Source: Shewanella vesiculosa (GTDB lineage: Bacteria; Pseudomonadota; Gammaproteobacteria; Enterobacterales; Shewanellaceae). From it: DNA of 64,000 bases. Where the stretch lies: contig NZ_CP073588.1 of the NCBI RefSeq assembly GCF_021560015.1, positions 682,001 through 746,000 on the forward strand. Reading direction: 5' to 3'. This document shows, piece after piece, positions 9,726-18,462 of this stretch; positions within the stretch are counted from its first letter, which is position 1; each line of letters starts with the position of its first letter. The notes under the pieces are model-generated. The model did not search any database and was not told the DNA's origin. It was given only the letters and a program-made list of their open reading frames with translations. A program made the translations under genes and the position numbers.

Positions 9726-10079
9726 ATGTCATCATCTCGTTATCCTGGAGTCGGCCTGTTAGGGCCTTTTTGTCGAGGCCATGAAATTACCTGTCAATTT
9801 GGGTATCGGCACTTAATCTGTAAACCGGTCGATAAACCGCAAGATCCACTGCTTAATACACCTAATATGACCTTGTGGGTTAGTGCAACATTTGGTGAAC
9901 AGTTTTTAGTAAATCGACACAGCTGGAAGAATTCACCAGATTTGTTGTATCTAATTTATTGCTATTTACACAATGATACCTATTTGGCTGTTCAACAATC
10001 TGAAGCGCAAATTATCAGTATCATTGCATTGGCGTTGGAACAGCGTGCTTTATTGGTTATCCCTTTAGATAACGAATAA
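9726..10079 (+). CDS. Small uncharacterised protein between VgrG and PAAR
   Basis: 117 aa, not recognised. It starts 2 bases after the vgrG stop with no obvious ribosome site, suggesting translational coupling to vgrG. It has no signal peptide or membrane segment. Features are an N-terminal SSSRYPGVGLLGPFCRGH, a Cys at about 16, a His/Trp-rich middle (NRHSWKNSPDLLYLIYCYL) and a hydrophobic C-terminal helix. Placement between the spike and the PAAR tip suggests a role in tip assembly or effector loading, but this is only positional inference. It resembles none of the DUF1795, DUF2169 or DUF4123 adaptors as far as I can see. Confidence 0.65.
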   Translation: MSSSRYPGVGLLGPFCRGHEITCQFGYRHLICKPVDKPQDPLLNTPNMTLWVSATFGEQFLVNRHSWKNSPDLLYLIYCYLHNDTYLAVQQSEAQIISIIALALEQRALLVIPLDNE

Positions 10080-10120
10080 ACCTCTGGAACAACACATTAC
10101 AACAAATAAAGGAATATTTG

Positions 10121-10411
10121 ATGGGAATGCCCGCAGCAACGCTTACATGCATGCATCTTTGTCCTAAAACCAATCCCGGTCCTGTACCTCATGTTGGCGG
10201 TCCTATTGTAATGGGGTCTGGCAATGTTCTTATTGGTTCATTACCCGCAGCACGTAAAGGTGACAAGTTAATTTGTGTTGGGCCGCCTGATACGATTAAT
10301 GCAGGTTCAAGTTCGGTATTGATTAATGGCAAACCCGCAGCCCGAATGGGAGATGGTACCGCTCATGGTGGGAAGATTATTGTAGGTAATCCTACAGTGA
10401 TGATTGGCTAG
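10121..10411 (+). CDS. PAAR-domain spike tip protein
   Basis: 96 aa consisting of a single PAAR domain with the typical glycine-rich pattern: HVGGPIVMGSGNVLIG, PAARKGDKLIC, SSVLINGKPAARMGDGTAHGG and GNPTVMIG. PAAR proteins cap the VgrG trimer and often bind Zn through His/Cys; the candidate ligands here are in CMHLCP, HVGG, ICVG and AHGG. The start at ATG 10121 has an AAAGGAA site about 6 bases upstream; a TTG three bases earlier is less likely. The stand-alone PAAR fits the neighbouring Rhs protein, which lacks its own PAAR domain and would have to dock on this one. Confidence 0.93.
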   Translation: MGMPAATLTCMHLCPKTNPGPVPHVGGPIVMGSGNVLIGSLPAARKGDKLICVGPPDTINAGSSSVLINGKPAARMGDGTAHGGKIIVGNPTVMIG

Positions 10412-10432
10412 AAAGAACAAGGATCGTGGTAA

Positions 10433-11533
10433 ATGAATTTGATTGAGAGTTTTAATCTTCTGCTGGCGCAACGGCAAGTAATGTTGTCGTCGTTTCAGTG
10501 TATGCCAAAAAACATTGAAGATAATACTCAATCGTTAATGGTCATTTTAAAGATGATCCAGCAAAAAAAAGATCCTAATTGGCCGTTACTCAGTGCCAAT
10601 ACTCAGGAGCAAATTGTTGATGCTTTTGAAACTGATGTGCAGTTTAGCCCAACTGACAAGGTAGTCATTTTATCTCTGTTGTTACAACTGCACTACAAGG
10701 CTCAGCCTACAGCGCAATCACATATCGTTGAGGCATTATTTGCCAGTAGTCTTGTTGATGCTAGCCAATATAGCCCTGCATTTGCATTAATGGCCAGCCA
10801 ACTTCAATTTGATAAGGTCAGTTTTACTGCAAGCAATAAGACTCCTGAGCAAATTCAGCAATATATCTTGTTGTGCATCTATCGTGGTAAACGCTTAAAG
10901 CGTAACGATGGCATTAATTCACTGAACATCCCTCGGTCGTCACTGACGTCTTTATACATTGAAATGCTGATGTCTAGCATTAATGAACCGATAGAACTCT
11001 ATGGCTTATTCAGTCAATTAGATTATTGCCACAGTGCTCTTTTTGAAGTGTTTATTATTTCATTAGACGAAGCCATATTAACCAAAGTGTTCAATTTAAT
11101 GAGTCAGAATGTTGATTTGACATTAAGGGTCATCGAGCTAATGGGATATTCAGGTTTTAGTAAATTTGTGCCTTTTTTAGCTCGAGCTATGCAGCAACCA
11201 AATCAAACTTTAGTGGCTTTTAGCGCATTGAGAACTATTTTAGGCCCCGAGTTAGATCAATCGGTCCCTTATCAATGGCAGTTTGAGGAAGATGAAGCCG
11301 AACGTTGTGAATATTTACAATTTTACAGTGCTAAATTATTGCATCGTTGGATGCTATTAGCCCTTAAAATGCCTGAAGTTAGATTGATTAATGGTATTGA
11401 AGTCAATCCTGCTAGTATCGATAAAATCATTCGTTACTCTAGTCCTGTTCACCAACGAATCGCTTATTTACACAAGCTTAGGCTCAATAATGTGGTCAAT
11501 CACAGCCCACAACGAGTGAAAGTCGCCTTATGA
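10433..11533 (+). CDS. HEAT-like helical protein of the vgrG island (possible adaptor)
   Basis: 366 aa, soluble and largely alpha-helical with no signal peptide. A stretch near residues 220-275 (LRVIELMGYSGFSKFVPFL, LVAFSALRTILG) looks like paired HEAT/Armadillo helices. Overall it recalls the TIGR02270-type conserved proteins found in some T6SS clusters, but I cannot confirm that. A good AAGGA site precedes the ATG. Its stop overlaps the next gene in an ATGA arrangement, so the two are coupled and probably act together. Between PAAR and Rhs it occupies the slot usually held by effector chaperones, so an adaptor role is the leading inference. Confidence 0.7.
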   Translation: MNLIESFNLLLAQRQVMLSSFQCMPKNIEDNTQSLMVILKMIQQKKDPNWPLLSANTQEQIVDAFETDVQFSPTDKVVILSLLLQLHYKAQPTAQSHIVEALFASSLVDASQYSPAFALMASQLQFDKVSFTASNKTPEQIQQYILLCIYRGKRLKRNDGINSLNIPRSSLTSLYIEMLMSSINEPIELYGLFSQLDYCHSALFEVFIISLDEAILTKVFNLMSQNVDLTLRVIELMGYSGFSKFVPFLARAMQQPNQTLVAFSALRTILGPELDQSVPYQWQFEEDEAERCEYLQFYSAKLLHRWMLLALKMPEVRLINGIEVNPASIDKIIRYSSPVHQRIAYLHKLRLNNVVNHSPQRVKVAL

Positions 11534-12471
11534 TTATGCATGCAGAGACCATTGAAATCGTTGTGGGGACCTATCAAAATCCACTACAGTTGCTCAACCT
11601 ACCTTTATCTGAGGCGGTTGATTTTGAGTATCAATTTGATGGTCAACACATCGCTGCGGTAATGGCTCAAGGCCTGGCTACTGAGTCTCAATTAAGCCGT
11701 ATCATTGATATGTTACACAAGTTGCCGATCCATGACGAAGCTCAGTGGCAGCCTTACCGAACTCAGCCGATTTTTTGGATTTTACCTCATTTAGAAAAAC
11801 AACAACTTGTGGATTGGGTAAGTCGTTTACATGCACTTTTCCCACATTGCTTTGAACATCCTCATAGCCGATTTTTTCCTATGGGAAGTGCTGGTTTTTT
11901 CTCTGCATTGAGCGCATTAAAGGCATTACCAGTCGATAGTCAAAGTGCGATATTTATTGCTGTAGACAGCCTGTATTTTGCGCTTTCAGATTTGCAAAAT
12001 GAGCAAGAGCTGATTACCCAGCAACAAGATAGCGGTCGTTGTCCTGCTGAAGCGGTCATCATGGCCAACATCAATGTTGCAACTGATGGTATGCACGTTT
12101 TGGATTTATTCCAAGAGTCATGTAGCTTGGTTCAACAAACTCAGGCCATAAAAACCTTATTTAACCGAGCTTGCCAAGTCGATGATATTGATCAACTGTC
12201 GCAGCTTTATTTACCCGGTAACCATTCGACAGTGACAGACAATTGGCTTAATGCTTACGAGCAATTAGCGGGCAAAATTAATCAAGACACACAAATTACC
12301 CAATCCAGCTATTTTACTGGCGACATAGGTTGCGTGGTAGGATTATATAACTTTTTACACATCTATAATCGCTATCAACAACAGACAGTTACAGGAATAA
12401 GTTTACAACTTGAAGTGTCTCAACAACTTCATCTTGGTGTGGCAATGTACTCATGGATAGAGAAGGCATAA
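11530..12471 (+). CDS. Ketosynthase/thiolase-like degenerate protein of the vgrG island
   Basis: 313 aa. Faint ketosynthase-like features: PMGSAGFFSALSALKAL, then AIFIAVDSLYFAL (compare GGVDSL in ketoacyl synthases), and a late GDIGCVVGLYNFLHIY segment like the G-x-x-G-A helix near the C-terminus of that fold. The catalytic Cys-His-His set is not apparent, so enzymatic activity is unlikely. Degenerate 3-oxoacyl-ACP-synthase-like proteins are known from T6SS effector clusters, where a chaperone function is suspected. It is coupled to the HEAT-like gene (ATGA overlap) and ends 6 bases before the Rhs gene. I am confident it is a gene, moderately confident of the fold and unsure of the role. Confidence 0.6.
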   Translation: MIMHAETIEIVVGTYQNPLQLLNLPLSEAVDFEYQFDGQHIAAVMAQGLATESQLSRIIDMLHKLPIHDEAQWQPYRTQPIFWILPHLEKQQLVDWVSRLHALFPHCFEHPHSRFFPMGSAGFFSALSALKALPVDSQSAIFIAVDSLYFALSDLQNEQELITQQQDSGRCPAEAVIMANINVATDGMHVLDLFQESCSLVQQTQAIKTLFNRACQVDDIDQLSQLYLPGNHSTVTDNWLNAYEQLAGKINQDTQITQSSYFTGDIGCVVGLYNFLHIYNRYQQQTVTGISLQLEVSQQLHLGVAMYSWIEKA

Positions 12472-12477
12472 ACGAAC

Positions 12478-15400
12478 ATGGCGGTCAGTAATTTCTATTT
12501 TAAAGGTCATAACCGTTACATTGTTATCGCGCCTGCCAGCGCGTCAACCCCTGCTGGGTTTCAATTATCTACGTTTGAACAAAATAATAATATTAGTACC
12601 ATTATTAATGAAATCTCGCCTCATTTAGTCCGCGACCGTAATGCTTTAATTCATGCCAGAAGTTTGGTGATGAACGCCGGCGTAAACGTGACTTTATCTG
12701 CCAGAGATATTACTCATAAACTCAGTGACATTATTGGGCGTAATTTACTCCGAGTGTATCTCGAAATGCCCAAACAACAGATTCAATCCTCAACAGAAAT
12801 CGCTAGCGTTGGGGCGAGTTCGACGAATAAAAAATCCCCCAAAGCCAGCAAGGGTAAACAAACTTCTGCATCAGTTCAGTCTGGTACTGTGACCAATCAT
12901 TCTCCGACGGAAGTGAGCATCGATAAACAAGAGTGCCGCAGCGATCCGGTTTCGATGCTAAGTGGCGAAGAAATTTTACCGTTAGTCGACTTTGAGCTTA
13001 ATGGTTTAATGCCGCTAACATGGCGCCGTTTGTATCGTTCGAGTAAAGTTGGTACTAACGTTGGTATGGGGTACGGCTGGCGTCATAACTTTTGTGTACA
13101 GCTAGAACATCAATATCAAGCACCTGCGAAAGTCGGGCCTAAAAAACCTGGTAAATATTGGTTTGAATTAACCGATGATGAAGGCCGAGTGCATGTTTTT
13201 GATTCGGTCAAACGTGGCCAGACCAGCATCCAACTTTCAACAGGTTGGTCGTTAGTTCATCAAGCCGATGGTCGTCAAGTACTCATCAAGCCAGATGACA
13301 GTCATTGGGCTTTTGTAAAGCAACAGGTTGCAGGCAAAGATGTTTGGCAATTAGAAAGCATTAGTAATCATCAAGGCCAATATTTTCAGCTGTATTATGA
13401 TCATCAAGGCCGTTTAACCCAAATAACCACAGGCCCAAAACGTGGCGTATTGTTATTTTATAATGCACAGAGCAACTTATTAAAAGTGGCTTCGTACATG
13501 TTAGATAACCAAGGTAACAAACAAGTTCATCAAAATTTGTTAGCCAGTTATCAATATGACGACGCTCAAGCACTTATTGCCGCCACTGACATTAATGGCC
13601 GAGTAGAGCGCTACAGTTATGTCAAGGTCAAGTCAGCCGACATCACATCTGACAGTGATCATCAATATAACCCTAAAAGTACCACTCATTTATTGCAGCG
13701 CCGAACACGCGCATCTGGCTTTAGCCATCACTTTGCATGGGACGGACAAGATCACCAAGCCAAGTGCATTGAGCAATGGGGTGATGATGATATCTATCAT
13801 TATCATTTTGAATATACAGCACTCGTTCACGGCGTAAAAAGCCGTTGTACTGACTCTTTAGGTCATAGCGAAACTTTTATTCACAATACACAAGGGCTGT
13901 TGACTGAACACCACAACCCGAATGGCAGCATAATACGTCATCAATATGATGCAGTTGGTCGTAAAGTGGCCACCATTGATGCCTGTGATAATAAAATACA
14001 ATATAACTATAACCATCAAGGACAGTTACTGGCTGTTATTCAAGCCGATGGCGGCACTACGCGGTTTGAATATAATCGTTTAGGTCAAAGAATTGTCACC
14101 CGAGATGCCATCGGCCGAACAGCTAAAAGACATTATGATGCCACTGGGCGATTACTGTCTGAAACAGGTTTTGATGGTCGTCCAAGTCATTATCAATACA
14201 ATGATGCTGGGCAGTTAACCCAAAAAATCGATGTTAATGGTGTAACACATCGCTACCATTGGGACCACGACGGTGAATTACTTGCTACACAAGTCGGTGA
14301 TGCGCTCACCCGTTTTAGCCATGACAGACTGGGGCGTGTTAATGCCACTATTAATCCCCAAGGCTTAGTCACTGAATTTATTCGTGACAATAAAGGTCAG
14401 ATTATCGAAAGTAAATCCTATCCACAAGATAAACAAGATAAACAAGATAATCAAGACATGCCTGAAGAAGCCATTAGTCATTATTATCAGTATGATGATG
14501 CCGGACGCATTATTCGCCAGCGTCAACAGGCTGATGTGGCAGGCGATCACGAACTTAGTAACGATAGCGAGTACATTGAAAACATTATCGACTATGACGG
14601 TTTAGCCCAACCGCGCCAGCAAACGTTTGCTGATGGCAGTTGGCTGAAGTTTTTTTACGATAAAGAACGTAACTTAAATCGCATCGAGCGCAGTGACGGG
14701 GCGCAATACCGTATTGAATACACGCCAACAGAGCAACCTAGAACATTAATTGGTTTTGATGGCCGCGAGCAACATTATCAATATGACGCAAATGACAAAT
14801 TAGTTGCCGTGAACGACAGTGATATTCGATTTGTTGAGCTCAAACGTGATGCCATGGGGCGAATTTGTCAGCAAAGTAGCCATGTCAAACTTGAGCCAAG
14901 TGCCACATCAGCGCTACTGAATACTCAGAACTTTTATCAATATAATCCTATAGGGCAAATCACTCGTGCCCATAACCAACATCGTACTGTGCAGCAACAT
15001 CTTGACCCACAAGGGCGTATAAATCGGGTATTGCAAAGCCAGTGGCAACTTGACTATCAATATGATGACTCAGGTAACCGCAGTGGCCTAACCTTGCCAG
15101 ACGGGCAACACATTGACTATCAATACAATAAAAACTGTCAATTAAGCGGCATTAGCTTTACAGGCAATGGCTCATCGAAGCCGTGTGTACAGCTGGCTCA
15201 TTATCACTATCTGTCATCAGGATTATTGCACAAAACAATTCAGGGTAATCAACTTGAACTCAGTCATGCCTATGATAGCCATTCAAGATTAATTGAGCAG
15301 ACATGGCGACATACACAAAAAGAGACTCGATTATTTGAATCAAGACGTTATCAATACGATAAACAGCATCAATTACAACGCTGCGAAAGTAAGCTGGGCA

Positions 15401-17025
15401 ACGATAGTGCTGTGAATGGTCAATCTTTTGATCATATTAACCACAAGCTAGAGGTTAAACAGTTTAGCTATAACAAAATAAGCCAGTTAATCAGTAATAG
15501 TGATACAGGCGTGTCTGGCGAAAACGCAAATATTGCTGACAATGCATCTAATGCTCGTCAGCAATACCAATGGGATGCTTTTGGTAACCCATTACAGGCT
15601 ATTCGTGCTAGTGATATTCATAGCCATACCCATACCCAAGATATAAGTAGTAATCATGTTAGTGCTAATGAAACGGCTAGCAGTCAATCAGCTGAAACAG
15701 TAAGACCGAATAAGAACCTTAATGATGTGGTGGTTAACAACGACCGCTTAATGAGCATGGCTGGGGTCGATTACCGTTATGATGCCAGTGGCAACCAAAT
15801 CAGCCAAGTAGGTACTGGCGATAAACAACAGCGCAGTTTTAATGGCTTAAACCAACTGGTGCAAATCAACGTTAATGGCAAGCTGACGCAATACGAATAT
15901 GATGCCTTAGGCCGTCGCAGTGCAAAAATCACCGAACTTGGTCGCACCGACTTTATTTGGGACAATCATCAACTTATTGGCGAATACACCTTAGGTGAAT
16001 ACACCTGGTATATCTATCAGCCCGACACTTTTACACCTGTAGCACTGATTAAAGCAGGGCAGGTTTATTATTATCACCTAGACCAACTAGGCACACCGAT
16101 TTGCTTAACGGATGAAAATGCTAAAATCGTCTGGCACAGCCAACAAGACGTGTTTGGTCAGACAATTGAAAGAACATCTATTAAACATAGAGACATTGAA
16201 TATACAGATTGTAAAGATGCAGCCAAGCAAGACAAGATAACTAACCCAATCCGTTTTCAAGGCCAATACTTTGATGACGAATCAGGGTTACACTACAACC
16301 GCTTTCGGTACTACAGCCCTGGGCAAGCACGATTCATCCATCAAGACCCTATTGGTTTAGTCGGCGGGATAAACCATTATCAATATGCGCCTAACCATGT
16401 CAACTGGGTGGATCCGTTTGGGCTGATTTGTAAAGAGCATAGTTGGAATGTATTCCAGAAAAATACAAGAGGGCATTTTAAGAGTAGTAGTGAAGCAGCT
16501 GAAAGTTATAGAAAAGTAAAGGAAGTCGAGGCTATGGATAAGATAAATCGCCCTGATCCATTAACTTATTTACCAGAGTCGTATATTAATGCTCATATTC
16601 AACAATTTGCAATTGAAGGTGCCGGTTTTATAGCGATTCAAGGATGGATGGAAAACCCTGATTATCCAAATCTACCGCCTAGAAAGTTTGGAGGACTTCG
16701 CTCTGAAATGGATGTAATTATTCAAAAGTATCAAGCATCAGGTGGGGATTGGACTATATTACGAGACGAGCTTAGCTTAGGTGAAGGGGTTGACCTTTCC
16801 AAAGATGAAATTGCTTATTTAGTAATAGAGCCTGGCGATTCAAGAATTTCATACGACATGCCAACAGGTAGAGAAGCTGGTGCTTATAAGAATGAATGGG
16901 TTCCTGGGGGAAAAACTAAAGGAGGTATTACCGAAGCAGCTTTAGTAAACTCTGAAAAAATATTCCATAATAATGATATTAATGAACTTTCCAAACAATT
17001 CAAAGGTTCTAAAAAAATAAAATGA
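12478..17025 (+). CDS. Rhs-family polymorphic toxin (T6SS effector) with unassigned C-terminal toxin domain
   Basis: 1515 aa. Residues 1-100 form a distinct N-terminal domain, followed by a low-complexity linker (about 100-150, Ser/Lys-rich). An Rhs entry motif with SDPVSMLSGEE begins near 156. Many YD repeats follow (for example YQYDDAGR, YEYDALGRR), then the Rhs core ending PIRFQGQYFDDESGLHYNRFRYY and the DPFGL autocleavage motif at D1312-L1316. The cage encloses the C-terminal toxin, residues 1317-1515, in clearly AT-richer DNA than the core, as expected for exchangeable tips. Visible toxin motifs are SWNVFQKNTRGHF, TYLPESYINAHI, GREAGAYKNEW and VPGGKTKGG. I do not recognise a named family; an ADP-ribosyltransferase-like fold is possible but unproven. 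There is no N-terminal PAAR or membrane region, so delivery must use the separate PAAR. The ATG of the next gene overlaps its TGA. Confidence 0.93.
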   Translation: MAVSNFYFKGHNRYIVIAPASASTPAGFQLSTFEQNNNISTIINEISPHLVRDRNALIHARSLVMNAGVNVTLSARDITHKLSDIIGRNLLRVYLEMPKQQIQSSTEIASVGASSTNKKSPKASKGKQTSASVQSGTVTNHSPTEVSIDKQECRSDPVSMLSGEEILPLVDFELNGLMPLTWRRLYRSSKVGTNVGMGYGWRHNFCVQLEHQYQAPAKVGPKKPGKYWFELTDDEGRVHVFDSVKRGQTSIQLSTGWSLVHQADGRQVLIKPDDSHWAFVKQQVAGKDVWQLESISNHQGQYFQLYYDHQGRLTQITTGPKRGVLLFYNAQSNLLKVASYMLDNQGNKQVHQNLLASYQYDDAQALIAATDINGRVERYSYVKVKSADITSDSDHQYNPKSTTHLLQRRTRASGFSHHFAWDGQDHQAKCIEQWGDDDIYHYHFEYTALVHGVKSRCTDSLGHSETFIHNTQGLLTEHHNPNGSIIRHQYDAVGRKVATIDACDNKIQYNYNHQGQLLAVIQADGGTTRFEYNRLGQRIVTRDAIGRTAKRHYDATGRLLSETGFDGRPSHYQYNDAGQLTQKIDVNGVTHRYHWDHDGELLATQVGDALTRFSHDRLGRVNATINPQGLVTEFIRDNKGQIIESKSYPQDKQDKQDNQDMPEEAISHYYQYDDAGRIIRQRQQADVAGDHELSNDSEYIENIIDYDGLAQPRQQTFADGSWLKFFYDKERNLNRIERSDGAQYRIEYTPTEQPRTLIGFDGREQHYQYDANDKLVAVNDSDIRFVELKRDAMGRICQQSSHVKLEPSATSALLNTQNFYQYNPIGQITRAHNQHRTVQQHLDPQGRINRVLQSQWQLDYQYDDSGNRSGLTLPDGQHIDYQYNKNCQLSGISFTGNGSSKPCVQLAHYHYLSSGLLHKTIQGNQLELSHAYDSHSRLIEQTWRHTQKETRLFESRRYQYDKQHQLQRCESKLGNDSAVNGQSFDHINHKLEVKQFSYNKISQLISNSDTGVSGENANIADNASNARQQYQWDAFGNPLQAIRASDIHSHTHTQDISSNHVSANETASSQSAETVRPNKNLNDVVVNNDRLMSMAGVDYRYDASGNQISQVGTGDKQQRSFNGLNQLVQINVNGKLTQYEYDALGRRSAKITELGRTDFIWDNHQLIGEYTLGEYTWYIYQPDTFTPVALIKAGQVYYYHLDQLGTPICLTDENAKIVWHSQQDVFGQTIERTSIKHRDIEYTDCKDAAKQDKITNPIRFQGQYFDDESGLHYNRFRYYSPGQARFIHQDPIGLVGGINHYQYAPNHVNWVDPFGLICKEHSWNVFQKNTRGHFKSSSEAAESYRKVKEVEAMDKINRPDPLTYLPESYINAHIQQFAIEGAGFIAIQGWMENPDYPNLPPRKFGGLRSEMDVIIQKYQASGGDWTILRDELSLGEGVDLSKDEIAYLVIEPGDSRISYDMPTGREAGAYKNEWVPGGKTKGGITEAALVNSEKIFHNNDINELSKQFKGSKKIK

Positions 17026-17489
17026 TAAATAATAATTTTCAAAAAGCTATAGAAAGTGGAAGTGTGCAAGATTTTTTTAGGGGCAGAGGTTCATATTTTA
17101 TACCAAGCCCTGATTATGATGGACATGTGCATGGTGCTCAAATGGGAGGTGCAGCAAGGGTTTACGCAGAAGAATCAAGAGAACACTCAAAAGAATTTGA
17201 TAAGTTTTTTTTAGAATTTTTAGATAGTTTGGAAGTATCTGAAGATGATCTTAACCATTTACTTGCTAACTTATCTTCGTATTGCGCTCAAAAAAGCAGG
17301 GGAGGCTTTACTTATAGTTTTCTTTTTGAAAATCAAAATGGGCCTGAATGGAATTCTGTAAATCGTTATCTCAATGAAGTATCTAAATCATCATTTTTTG
17401 GAAATGTTAAATCACAAATTGCAAGGCATGCTAATTTTATTAATAAAAAGGGATATAAATTCCTCTCGTATATTTTTGAAACTTTATAA
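17022..17489 (+). CDS. Probable immunity protein to the Rhs toxin
   Basis: 155 aa, not recognised. The ATG overlaps the rhs stop by 4 bases (ATGA), the classic arrangement for a cognate immunity gene. There is no signal peptide or membrane segment, so it should act in the cytoplasm, implying a cytoplasmic toxin target. The DNA is AT-rich like the toxin tip, suggesting both were acquired together. The stop TAA (17487-17489) is followed in the same frame by 45 protein-like codons to TAA 17625-17627 (including CGLFDDENISWK and SIYYLNQ), so the ancestral protein may have been about 201 aa with a later nonsense change. Whether the 155-aa form is functional is unknown. Confidence 0.7.
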   Translation: MINNNFQKAIESGSVQDFFRGRGSYFIPSPDYDGHVHGAQMGGAARVYAEESREHSKEFDKFFLEFLDSLEVSEDDLNHLLANLSSYCAQKSRGGFTYSFLFENQNGPEWNSVNRYLNEVSKSSFFGNVKSQIARHANFINKKGYKFLSYIFETL

Positions 17490-17643
17490 AAATATAGGCA
17501 TGTTCTGTGTGGGCTTTTTGACGATGAAAACATCTCGTGGAAATGTAATTATATCTCTAAATTATCAAAAATTAATTCCCAAAAAATTAAAAAAGTTACA
17601 TATTCTATCTATTACTTAAATCAATAATGACAAGGATAATACG

Positions 17644-18462
17644 ATGTCATCAATAAAAATAACTCAAGCTGTCGGGCTGGGTGGAGCTAACAATCTAAAC
17701 GATGTAAAAACAGTTCAAAGCGGTTTAAATAAACTGCTTAAATTCATTCCTCCTACAAAATCATTAATTGTTGATGGCCGTTTAGGCTCTAGGCCTGAAA
17801 ACTCTAAAACTGTTGCAGCGATTAGATTATTTCAAAGCAAAGTACTTAATATGGTACGTCCAGATGGCAAAATTGACGCTAATGGTCGAACTCATCGAAA
17901 GATGAATGAAAAACTGTTGAGTGTAGCCGTACTTCCTAATGTAAATACCTCTTTAAAAATGCCTGTAACTAATGCTTTTTGGATGAAAACAGCTGTTAAT
18001 GAGGTGGGTGAATCCGAAGTTGCAGGTACTAAAGCAAACCCTAAAATTTTAGAATATTTTAAAGCTTCTAAGTTTTGGGGAAGTGATGACAGTGGTGGTC
18101 AAAATGCCTGGTGTGGCTCTTTTGTTGCTTGGGTGATGAAACAAAATAATATTGAACCTGTAAAAAATGCTTTTAGAGCCAAATCGTGGATTGATTTTGG
18201 TAAACCAATAACTCAACCTGTTTACGGTGCTATAGGCATCAAATCAAGACAAGGGGGCGGGCATGTTGCTTTTGTAGTAGGGCAAAGCGTTGATGGTCAT
18301 TATTTATTTATGCTCGGAGGTAATCAAAGTAATAGTGTGAAAGTTTCTAAGTATAAAAAAGAGGTGTGGGATGCTTTTGTTGTTCCTTCTAACTTTGACT
18401 CATCATCTTCCAGTTTACCTGTTTATACTCAAAAGTCATCGATTGCAGGAAGTGAAGCATAA
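17644..18462 (+). CDS. Peptidoglycan-binding/cysteine-amidase protein, candidate T6SS effector
   Basis: 272 aa with two domains. Residues about 1-90 resemble a peptidoglycan-binding fold (NDVKTVQSGLNKLLKF, VDGRLGSRPENSKTVAAIRLFQ). Residues about 105-245 resemble a CHAP/NlpC-type amidase of the TIGR02594 kind, with catalytic Cys157 in NAWCGSFVAW, His207 in GGGHVAFVVG and a polar Asn at 227 (GGNQSN). It would cut peptide bonds in peptidoglycan of target cells. There is no signal peptide, so export must rely on the T6SS (or lysis), fitting its place behind vgrG and rhs. The stop overlaps the ATG of an exported partner by one base. A phage-type endolysin is an alternative, but no other phage genes are present. 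Confidence 0.8.
   Translation: MSSIKITQAVGLGGANNLNDVKTVQSGLNKLLKFIPPTKSLIVDGRLGSRPENSKTVAAIRLFQSKVLNMVRPDGKIDANGRTHRKMNEKLLSVAVLPNVNTSLKMPVTNAFWMKTAVNEVGESEVAGTKANPKILEYFKASKFWGSDDSGGQNAWCGSFVAWVMKQNNIEPVKNAFRAKSWIDFGKPITQPVYGAIGIKSRQGGGHVAFVVGQSVDGHYLFMLGGNQSNSVKVSKYKKEVWDAFVVPSNFDSSSSSLPVYTQKSSIAGSEA

Noticed and set aside
17374-17619. 81-codon + strand frame overlapping the immunity gene's end
   Set aside because: Composition is unlike protein and the better protein-like reading is the in-frame continuation of the immunity gene.
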